Of a stretch of 11,926 bases of DNA, positions 5,563 through 11,926 are shown piece after piece (the stretch's first letter is position 1; the number at the start of each line of letters is the position of its first letter). The notes under the pieces were generated by a model. That model was not told the DNA's origin. It did no database searches and saw only the letters and a program-made list of their open reading frames with translations. The stretch is from Planctomycetota bacterium (lineage in GTDB: Bacteria > Planctomycetota > SZUA-567). The stretch is taken from positions 1 to 11,926 of the forward strand of contig JAJBTL010000058.1 of the NCBI GenBank assembly GCA_020860865.1, written 5' to 3'. A program made the translations under genes and the position numbers.

Positions 5563-7080
5563 ATGCCTGGCGAAATCTATTTAGAAATGCGCGGCATTAA
5601 AAAAAGCTTCCTGAATGTCCATGCCTTGCGCGGGGTGGATATCGCCGTGGTCCGGGGCGAGGTCCATGCCCTTCTCGGCGAAAACGGCGCCGGCAAATCG
5701 ACCCTGATGAAAATACTCGCCGGCGTCTACCAGGCCGACGCCGGCGATATTTATATCCAGGGCGGGAAACAGGCTATCGCGTGCGTCGCCGATGCCCAAC
5801 GGTTGGGCATTAGCGTGATGCATCAGGAGCTCTGTTTGGCGGAGAACCTTTCCGTCTGCGAAAATATCTTTATGGGCCGGGAAAACGACAACCGTACTTC
5901 GCCGTTCGTGGACAAAAAAATGATGGTGGAAAAAACCCGGCAGCTTCTCGACACAATCCAGGCCGGTTTCACCGCCACCGATATCGTCGGCGACCTAAGC
6001 ATCGCCAACAAGCAGATAGTGGAAATCGCCCGCGCCCTGTCCATCGGCACCAACATCATCGTCATGGACGAGCCCACCTCGTCCCTGACCGCGAAGGAAG
6101 TGCAATCGCTTTTTTCCGTCATTCGCGATCTACGGGCCAAAGGCATTTCCATCGTCTACATATCGCACCGGCTGGAAGAACTGTTCGCCATCGCCGACCG
6201 GGTAACCGTCCTCCGTGACGGACAGTACATCGGCACTGTCGACATCGCCGGGACCGATGAGGAGGCGTTGATCGGCATGATGGTGGGCCGGCGCCTTGAC
6301 GATTTCTATCACAATCGAACCGGCCGCGCCGGCGACCGGGTAACGCTGGAGGTGACCGGGTTGACGCGGCATGGTGTGATTGAAGACGTTTCCTTCCGTC
6401 TTCACGAAGGGGAAATACTCGGATTCTCCGGCCTGGTCGGTGCCGGACGGTCCGAAATCGCCCGGGCGATTTACGGTGTCGATACGTTCGACAGCGGTGA
6501 GATTCGCGTGGATGGGGCGAAGTGCCGGATACGGACGCCCCTCGATGCCCTGAAGCAGGGGATTGTCCTTGTGCCCGAGGACAGGAAGAAGGAGGGCTTG
6601 TTTCTCGAGCACAGTGTCGGCTTCAACATCACCATCGGATTTTTGGAACGGTTTTTCCGCCGCCTGCTTGGATTGAACCGGAATCGGGAAAACGGGCTGG
6701 TCGACGAAAGCATACGCGCGCTTGCCATAAAAACCCCTTCGGCCAGACAGTTGTCGCAATTTCTCAGCGGCGGCAACCAGCAGAAGGTGTTGTTGGCAAA
6801 AGCGCTCGGCGTCCTGCCGAAGGTTCTCATACTCGACGAACCGACGCGCGGAATCGACGTTGGATCAAAGTCCGAAATATACCAGATCATGCACCGCCTG
6901 GCCGACGACGGCATGTCCATCATACTCATTTCCTCGGACCTTCCCGAAATAGTTCACCTGAGCGATCGGGTTGTCGTCGTTGCCGAGGGTCGTGTCGCCG
7001 CCACGCTCGCCGGCGCCGACATCAGCCAGGAAAAAATCATGTTCTATGCCACCGGAGGGAAATCCCATGCCGTCGCCTAA
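5563..7080 (+). CDS. CUT2 sugar ABC transporter, tandem ATPase (RbsA/MglA-like)
   Basis: This 505-residue cytoplasmic ATPase with two fused nucleotide-binding domains powers import through the permease encoded next. First domain: Walker A GENGAGKST 39-47, Q-loop MHQEL with Q88, signature LSIANKQ 145-151, Walker B IIVMDE 165-170 and H202. Second domain: degenerate Walker A GLVGAGRSE 290-298, full signature LSGGNQQ 401-407 and Walker B VLILDE 421-426. A weak first signature and a degenerate second Walker A are normal for this family. The length fits RbsA (about 500). I chose the ATG at 5563 because GAAGGA lies six bases upstream; an in-frame GTG at 5512 would add 17 unconserved residues and has no good ribosome binding site. 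It overlaps the permease gene by 14 bases, so those two are translationally coupled, while the MITE-like element separates it from the binding-protein gene. Confidence 0.95.
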   Translation: MPGEIYLEMRGIKKSFLNVHALRGVDIAVVRGEVHALLGENGAGKSTLMKILAGVYQADAGDIYIQGGKQAIACVADAQRLGISVMHQELCLAENLSVCENIFMGRENDNRTSPFVDKKMMVEKTRQLLDTIQAGFTATDIVGDLSIANKQIVEIARALSIGTNIIVMDEPTSSLTAKEVQSLFSVIRDLRAKGISIVYISHRLEELFAIADRVTVLRDGQYIGTVDIAGTDEEALIGMMVGRRLDDFYHNRTGRAGDRVTLEVTGLTRHGVIEDVSFRLHEGEILGFSGLVGAGRSEIARAIYGVDTFDSGEIRVDGAKCRIRTPLDALKQGIVLVPEDRKKEGLFLEHSVGFNITIGFLERFFRRLLGLNRNRENGLVDESIRALAIKTPSARQLSQFLSGGNQQKVLLAKALGVLPKVLILDEPTRGIDVGSKSEIYQIMHRLADDGMSIILISSDLPEIVHLSDRVVVVAEGRVAATLAGADISQEKIMFYATGGKSHAVA

Positions 7081-8035
7081 CGCGGTGTCAGTCAATCCCG
7101 GAATGTTTGGAAGATTCGTCAAAGGGAAGGAGCGGATACTTATCGCCCTTCTTGTTCTGGTCGTCGTGCTCTCCCTTTTCTCCGACTCCTTCCTGTCGAA
7201 AAGCAATATGCTGAATGTATTGCGGCAGATATCGACGAATGCCATCGTTTCCTTCGGTATGACCCTGGTGATACTTATCGGCGGGATAGATCTTTCCGTC
7301 GGCTCCATCATGGCCCTGGTCAGCATGATAACCTGCGGCATGATAGCCCAGGCCGGATTGCCGATATGGCTGGCTGTCGGCCTTGGGCTTTGCCTCGGCG
7401 CCCTGCTTGGCCTTATCAACGGGAGTATTATCGCCAAGACCACCGTCCCGCCGTTTATCGTCACGCTGGCGATGATGTCGATGGCCCGTGGCTCGGCGTT
7501 CCTGTATACGAACGGCAAGCCGATACGGGTGCTGGACGGCGGTTTCAATCGAATCGCCAATACGTTCGTCGGTCCGGTGGCCATGCCGATTATCTACATG
7601 GTCGTCCTCCTCGTCGTCATTATGATCGTACTCGACAAAACAAAATTCGGCCGGCGCATTTTCGCCGTGGGCGGCAACGAAACGGCGGCCATTTTTTCCG
7701 GCGTGCCGGTGGCGCGTATCAAGATAGTGGTGTATATGATATCCGGTACCCTGGCCGGCATCGCCGGTATCGTTCTTTCCGCCCGGATGTACACCGGTCA
7801 GCCGTCTGTTGGGGAAGGGGCGGAATTGACCGCCATTGCCTCGGTGGTTCTCGGCGGTACCCGTTTCACCGGCGGTATCGGCTCGGTCGGCGGAACCATC
7901 ATCGGTTGCCTGCTCATCGGCTTTATCAATAACGGTCTCAACATGCTGAACGTGTCTTCGTATATCCAGACCATCATCATGGGAGCGGTCATCCTTATCG
8001 CGGTGTATTTCGATTCGTTGCGAAGCTCGCGGTAA
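7067..8035 (+). CDS. CUT2 sugar ABC transporter permease (RbsC-like)
   Basis: This 322-residue inner-membrane channel subunit is expected to work as a dimer with the ATPase and binding protein of this operon. Hydrophobic helices run through the whole length, the first at about 23-38. Family landmarks are GGIDLSVGS at 72-80, FGRRIFAVGGNETAA at 194-208 with SGVPV after it, and the segment around GAELTAIASVVLGGT at 251-265. I chose the ATG at 7067 because GGAGGG stands seven bases upstream (7054-7059) and it gives the normal length; the frame is open further upstream, but that stretch lies within the ATPase gene and has no family character. The start lies inside the last 14 bases of the ATPase gene. 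No sugar kinase or regulator follows: the next gene is convergent. The family is certain; the substrate is not determined. Confidence 0.95.
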   Translation: MPSPNAVSVNPGMFGRFVKGKERILIALLVLVVVLSLFSDSFLSKSNMLNVLRQISTNAIVSFGMTLVILIGGIDLSVGSIMALVSMITCGMIAQAGLPIWLAVGLGLCLGALLGLINGSIIAKTTVPPFIVTLAMMSMARGSAFLYTNGKPIRVLDGGFNRIANTFVGPVAMPIIYMVVLLVVIMIVLDKTKFGRRIFAVGGNETAAIFSGVPVARIKIVVYMISGTLAGIAGIVLSARMYTGQPSVGEGAELTAIASVVLGGTRFTGGIGSVGGTIIGCLLIGFINNGLNMLNVSSYIQTIIMGAVILIAVYFDSLRSSR

Positions 8036-8040
8036 CCGGC

Positions 8041-8054
8041 TGGCGCCGGCGCCA
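8041..8054. repeat. Perfect palindrome in the convergent intergenic gap
   Basis: TGGCGCCGGCGCCA is a perfect 14-bp palindrome made of two GGCGCC units. It sits in the 58-base gap between the ends of the permease and autotransporter genes. There is no T-run on either side, so evidence for an intrinsic terminator is weak. It may only reflect the GC-rich context. Confidence 0.4.
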
Positions 8055-8093
8055 CATCCCCTCAGCCATTTTCGACAGTGGCAATCATCCACT

Positions 8094-11000
8094 TCAAAAC
8101 GACAACCCAACCGACGCGTTCAGGGTATGTCCCCTGAATCCGGACCGCGTCTCGAAATCATATTCCACCCGGAAATCGACCCGGCTGCCAATCCGGCCGG
8201 ACAGGCCGGCGCCGACGCGCCAGTGGCTGCGGCCGGGAACGACGCCGATCATCTCCACGCCGCCGGAGGTTCCGGCGTAGCCGGCGGTGATGGACGGGCG
8301 GGATCTGTCGGCGGTATAGACGTAGGAGGCGCGGACTTCGGGGACGATATGGCCGCCGTCGTCGCCGAAGCGGTACAGCCTGGTAAAACGGACGCCCAGG
8401 GGGATGTCCACGCGGTTGTCGTGGCCGGAGTCGAACCGGTTGGCGACGAGGGCGGCGGTATTGACGTTTTCGCTCCAGGCGCCGTTTCGGATATGGGTGT
8501 AGTCGACGCCGACGGACGGGATGAAGTTGATGTCACGCGGCAGGCGGGCGATGTAGCCGAGATTGAGGTCGGCTGTGAAAGCGTCGGAGCCGTACTTCGC
8601 TTTTTTACTGCCGCCCGGCGTGGCGATACTGTGGACCGTGTAGTCGTTCCAGGCGTGGCCGTAGCCGAGGCCGCCTTCGAGGTAGACGCCGGAATCGTGC
8701 AGGTACGCGCCGTAGAGGGCGAGGTTGAGGACATCGGCTTCGTTCTTGTAACGGAGGTCTTTGACCTTGAGGTCGCCACGGGAGTAGGCGGCGGCGACGC
8801 CGAGGTTGAGGTCGCCGAAGGTGTATTCGTAGCCGAGGACCGCGCCGTCTGAATCGTATGTGTAGCCGGGAAGGTTGTTCTTCCCGTCCTGTTTGGCCCA
8901 GGCGCCGCCGCCGCCGGCCCAGATGCGGGACTGGCCGCAGGCGATGCGGTCACGGACGCCATGGGCGGGCGCTGCGAGGGCATCGTCTGAGGTGACGCTG
9001 CCCGCGAACTGACCGGAAACCATGCGGCTATCGAAGAAGGAGCGGTTTTGCCCCTGCCAGCGATGGCGGAAACGGGTGGCGTCGGCATCGAGGGCGTTGG
9101 AGGCGTAGGCCGCGTAGCCGCCGTAGAGTTGTTGCAGAGCGATAGCCGCCTCGTCCGGGGCGCGGCCGATGGTCGCCAGGTCGTAGGCTGCTGAGAGGGT
9201 GGGCAGGAACGGGTCGGACGCGGCATCCAGCCGGTCGAGATAATCGCCGCCGGTCGCGATGTTGACGTTGTTCAGGCCGGCCGGTTCCAGGATGGTGTCG
9301 CTATCTTCCCGGAACGTGATATAGCCGTTGCCGCCGAGCACGATATTCAGGCCCGAGAGGGTGATGTCGTAGGAGTAGCGGCCATAGCGGATATCCAGCG
9401 CATCGGTGAACGCGCTCGCCGCATCCACACCATCCACCAGAATCACCGTTTGCCCTTGTTGCAGCGTCGGGGTTCCCGCCAGGACGATGGTGGTGGCGGC
9501 GGTGGTGACCAGGGTGCCGTTGGCCGCGAGCATGGTTTCGCCGGCTGCGACGCCGCCGATATCGAAGGTGATGGTATCGCCGTCAATGGTCAGCGTTTTA
9601 CCGTTGCCGGAATCGGCGATGGACGTGCCGGTCCCGGAAATGGTCAGGGCGGCGACGGATGTGCTGTCGCCGGCGATGGCGCTTATGTCGAAGCTGGTGC
9701 TCCCGGCCATTGTCAGGCCGGACGACGCGGCAATAGCGCCGGTGCCGCTGAGCGCCAAGGTCCCTTCCGACACGAAAGTTTCGCCGGTATGGGAATTCTC
9801 CGCGGTAAGGGTGAGGCCACCCGCGCCTCGTTTAACGAGAGTGCCCTCACCGCTAACACGGCCGGCATAGGTCACCGTATCGGAACGATTGAAGATCAAG
9901 GCGGCGGTCCCGGCAACGGCGACGCTCCCGGATTCGATGCTGCCACCGGTAACCCCGTCGCCAATCTGCAACGCGCCCGCTTCGACCGTCGTGGTTCCGG
10001 TGGAGGTGTTGGTGCCGGTCAGGATCAACGTCCCTGAACCCTTCTTGGTAAGGTTACCCGCACCGGAGACGACACCGGAATACATGACCGCATCGGATCG
10101 GTTGAGGACGACGGCGGCGGCACCGGAGACGTCAATGCTGGCGGACGCCACGCTGCCGCTGGTTCCACCATCGCCAATGTGTAACGCGCCCGCTTCGACC
10201 GTCGTGGTTCCGGTGTAGGTGTTGGCCGAGGTCACGGTCAATGTGCCGTCGCCTTTTTTGATCAGGCCGCCGCCCTCGATGGAAGTGGCAAGGGTGACGT
10301 CGTTGCCGTTGGTGTCAAACGTGCCGCCATCGGTGCCGAGGGCGGCGAGGCGGCTGGAGATGTCAGTTGTTGTGCCGGCGGCCCATTGCAGGCCGCCGCC
10401 GTTCAGGGTGATGTTTGGCGCGTCTGTGCCGAAAGCGTCGGCAGAGGCAAAATTCAGGAGGCCGCCGCTGACGGTCCACGCGGTGGTTTCCGTCGTGGAG
10501 TTTTTCAAGGTCCAGGTGGAATCGCCAGTTTTTTCATAGGCTTCAAAGCCGACGTATTCGTCAAAAACACCCGCTGTTTCGGTTGCTTTGATTTTTGAGA
10601 CATCGAATTCCGCATCGCTGTCGCCGCCGAGGCGGAGCGTGTTGCCGGTGCCGGAGGCGAAGACATTGCCGGTGAAGTCATAGCCGGAACGTAGTTCAAC
10701 CGTGTTGTCGTCGCCGGTGATATCCACGGCGCGGGCGCGGGTTATGCCGTCGCCGGACAGACCGCCGGCGATGGTTTTTTCGTTAATGATTCGGGCTTTG
10801 TTCCCTTCGAGCCGCACGCCGACGCCGCCCGCGCCATCGAGGCCGGGAGTGCCGGGAGCGCCGGCTCCATCCTGGCCATAACCGGGTGCGCCGGCCACAC
10901 CGCCGTCTCCGCCGGATACGGTATTGGTGTTATGAAAAAAGAATGAGTCAACAGTACTGTCCAGCGCGATTCTGGCACCGTCGCCGCCTGCGCCACCGTT

Positions 11001-11926
11001 TTGTCCAGGCGCTGCGTATTTAGTGGTTCCTGTTGAATTTGACGCATCGCCGCCATTGCCGCCGTTGCCACCGGAGAGGATGCCGTTGTTGGTTATTCCG
11101 ACAGAAAAGCCGGAAGTTCCATACATGTTGATACCGTGGCCGGCGTTACCTCCGGAGCCGCCCAGGGCGCCGCGTCCATTACTCGAAGACAAGACGCCAG
11201 CGCTACCACCAAAACCGCCATCGCCACCACGTATGATATTGTGGTTGGTGATGACGGCATTGTTGGCGGCGACGCCGCTGCCACCGTTGCCGCCACGATT
11301 GCCCATGCTACCCGAAATGCCGATGGATGGCATACCGTTGCCGCCATGTCCACCATATCCCCCGACGATGGTGCCGGAATTGGCAAGGGATCCGCCGTTT
11401 TGCGTGCCTTCGTTTTGGTATGTTACGTTTGCGCCGACCATAAACACGGCCGCGCCACCGTTCCCGCCGACTCCGCCCAATAATCCAGCGCTGTTATCGC
11501 CGCCATCGCCGCCATCGCCGCCACTCAAAGTTACTCCGGTATTGACCAATACAGTGCCTTCTATGTATTGGACATGGCCGACACCGCCGCCACCACCGTG
11601 ACCGGAACTATATTGATCATTTGGAAAACCACCTTTGCCGCCATTACCGCCCGAAATACTCTCGGTTATGTCTTCGGCGGGATTGATAGAGACTCGCCCG
11701 GCCCCTCCGCCACCGCCACCGCCACGGGAACCCGATTGAGCATCAGCGCCATGCTTGTCGGGCGTGCCAGCATTACCTCCATCTCCTCCGATTCCGATAC
11801 CCATGTCGCTGCCACCCTTGCCGCCACCACCGTTGGCATACCCACCAGAGTTGGGATTGTTTTCGCCGTCACCTCCCGCTACAGTAAAATTTCCAGCGTT
11901 GCCGCCGCCACCACCACCTCCTATAC
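8094..11926 (-). CDS. Autotransporter (type Va) with glycine-rich passenger, N-terminus outside window
   Basis: The frame is open to the right edge, so 1276 C-terminal residues are visible; signal peptide and true start are missing. An internal ATG at 11804 sits inside glycine-rich sequence and is not the start. In order: a glycine-rich passenger of about 390 residues with GGxGGxGG cores; a stretch of beta-solenoid character; autotransporter-associated (PATR) repeats with motifs such as GTGxTTVEAGAL and LTKKGSGTLILTG, two of them exact 71-residue tandem units; a helical linker region (ALDADATRFRHRW); and a beta-barrel of about 278 residues (8097-8930) starting near SRIWAGGGGAW and ending in VGLSF, with the terminal Phe that outer-membrane proteins use for BAM recognition. 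The barrel would insert in the outer membrane and carry the passenger to the cell surface. An adhesin-like role is usual for such passengers but is inference here. No enzymatic or protease motif was seen. The gene is convergent with the ABC operon and shows no functional link to it. Confidence 0.93.
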   Translation of the reverse strand, partial: IGGGGGGGNAGNFTVAGGDGENNPNSGGYANGGGGKGGSDMGIGIGGDGGNAGTPDKHGADAQSGSRGGGGGGGAGRVSINPAEDITESISGGNGGKGGFPNDQYSSGHGGGGGVGHVQYIEGTVLVNTGVTLSGGDGGDGGDNSAGLLGGVGGNGGAAVFMVGANVTYQNEGTQNGGSLANSGTIVGGYGGHGGNGMPSIGISGSMGNRGGNGGSGVAANNAVITNHNIIRGGDGGFGGSAGVLSSSNGRGALGGSGGNAGHGINMYGTSGFSVGITNNGILSGGNGGNGGDASNSTGTTKYAAPGQNGGAGGDGARIALDSTVDSFFFHNTNTVSGGDGGVAGAPGYGQDGAGAPGTPGLDGAGGVGVRLEGNKARIINEKTIAGGLSGDGITRARAVDITGDDNTVELRSGYDFTGNVFASGTGNTLRLGGDSDAEFDVSKIKATETAGVFDEYVGFEAYEKTGDSTWTLKNSTTETTAWTVSGGLLNFASADAFGTDAPNITLNGGGLQWAAGTTTDISSRLAALGTDGGTFDTNGNDVTLATSIEGGGLIKKGDGTLTVTSANTYTGTTTVEAGALHIGDGGTSGSVASASIDVSGAAAVVLNRSDAVMYSGVVSGAGNLTKKGSGTLILTGTNTSTGTTTVEAGALQIGDGVTGGSIESGSVAVAGTAALIFNRSDTVTYAGRVSGEGTLVKRGAGGLTLTAENSHTGETFVSEGTLALSGTGAIAASSGLTMAGSTSFDISAIAGDSTSVAALTISGTGTSIADSGNGKTLTIDGDTITFDIGGVAAGETMLAANGTLVTTAATTIVLAGTPTLQQGQTVILVDGVDAASAFTDALDIRYGRYSYDITLSGLNIVLGGNGYITFREDSDTILEPAGLNNVNIATGGDYLDRLDAASDPFLPTLSAAYDLATIGRAPDEAAIALQQLYGGYAAYASNALDADATRFRHRWQGQNRSFFDSRMVSGQFAGSVTSDDALAAPAHGVRDRIACGQSRIWAGGGGAWAKQDGKNNLPGYTYDSDGAVLGYEYTFGDLNLGVAAAYSRGDLKVKDLRYKNEADVLNLALYGAYLHDSGVYLEGGLGYGHAWNDYTVHSIATPGGSKKAKYGSDAFTADLNLGYIARLPRDINFIPSVGVDYTHIRNGAWSENVNTAALVANRFDSGHDNRVDIPLGVRFTRLYRFGDDGGHIVPEVRASYVYTADRSRPSITAGYAGTSGGVEMIGVVPGRSHWRVGAGLSGRIGSRVDFRVEYDFETRSGFRGHTLNASVGLSF
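9795..10220 (-). repeat. Tandem 213-bp repeat (two units) in the autotransporter passenger
   Basis: Units 10008-10220 and 9795-10007 each encode exactly 71 residues. Both open with a TGTTTVEAGAL stretch, have NRSD near the middle and a TKKGSGTL or VKRGAGGL turn near the end. A nearly identical DNA block of about 30 bases recurs with a 213-base period (from 9970 and from 10183). A degraded third unit follows (HTGETFVSEGTLALSG). This is the passenger-associated transport repeat, probably grown by duplication. Confidence 0.85.
10740..11926 (-). repeat. Glycine-rich GGxGG repeat region of the passenger
   Basis: Seven cores of the form (I/L/V)xGGxGGxGG begin near 11651, 11522, 11363, 11228, 11072, 10913 and 10766, counted along the minus strand, so they recur every 43-53 residues. 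The last two are degenerate. Most are preceded by an N-x-G/N-rich step such as NSGTI or NNGIL and followed by a second glycine run (GGNGG, GGAGG). Further glycine-rich sequence continues off the right edge. The pattern suggests repeated beta-solenoid turns or glycine-helix bundles. Confidence 0.8.

Noticed and set aside
6971..7066. An upstream ATG adding 32 residues to the permease
   Set aside because: The extension lies inside the ATPase gene and is Ser/Pro/Arg-rich with no family character. The ATG at 7067 has an ideal ribosome binding site.
8036..8093. A bidirectional terminator between the convergent genes
   Set aside because: There is a perfect GC palindrome but no T-run on either strand, so an intrinsic terminator is not supported.
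7088..8110. A 340-codon minus-strand open frame opposite the permease gene
   Set aside because: It is very rich in His, Asp and Gly, as expected from reversing a hydrophobic membrane-protein frame, and has no family resemblance.
11000..11926. A simple DNA repeat or CRISPR-like array in the GCC/CCA-rich right end
   Set aside because: The triplet periodicity is explained by glycine codons of an open frame on the minus strand. There are no constant repeats with unique spacers.
11000..11926. Relation to mycobacterial PE-PGRS proteins
   Set aside because: The GGxGG look is similar, but the C-terminal outer-membrane beta-barrel and PATR repeats place it with Gram-negative autotransporters.

Overview
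The window comes from a GC-rich, Gram-negative (diderm) bacterium. The outer-membrane autotransporter and a Sec-exported periplasmic sugar-binding protein show the second membrane. Codons favour G or C in the third position. The phylum cannot be fixed from sequence alone. A PTS under LicT-type antitermination, a CUT2 sugar ABC transporter and a large glycine-rich autotransporter together would suit a host- or gut-associated sugar user, but that is inference.

Layout. (1) Positions 1-3811, minus strand: a PTS locus read right to left. It holds a sigma70-like promoter (3784-3811), a LicT/BglG-family antiterminator gene (2836-3672), a leader with a ribonucleic antiterminator (RAT) and an overlapping intrinsic terminator (2716-2798), a fused EIIA(Glc)-HPr-EI gene (94-2628), and the first 14 codons of another gene at the window edge (1-44) that may encode the EIIC permease. 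(2) Positions 3673-4383: a 711-base gene-free divergent region, AT-rich for this genome. It has three consecutive imperfect inverted repeats and a strong extended -10 promoter whose start site sits at the centre of a perfect 14+14 bp palindrome, probably an operator. (3) Positions 4384-8035, plus strand: a three-gene CUT2 (ribose/galactose type) sugar ABC transporter of binding protein, double ATPase and permease. A 152-bp MITE-like inverted-repeat element separates the binding-protein gene from the ATPase gene. (4) Positions 8094-11926, minus strand, convergent with the transporter: the C-terminal 1276 residues of an autotransporter. It has a glycine-rich passenger with GGxGG cores every 43-53 residues, tandem 71-residue autotransporter-associated repeats and a C-terminal beta-barrel. 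Its N-terminus lies beyond the window.

How the genes work together. The PTS locus looks like a self-sensing circuit. LicT, which keeps all four regulatory PRD histidines, would be phosphorylated through the HPr domain encoded just downstream of the RAT it controls. The divergent ABC operon imports a sugar by a second route and appears to have its own repressor-type operator; no regulator gene for it is in the window. No gene here belongs to an unknown family. The less ordinary material is in the non-coding DNA (RAT/terminator, operator, MITE-like element, clustered inverted repeats) and in the glycine-rich passenger.
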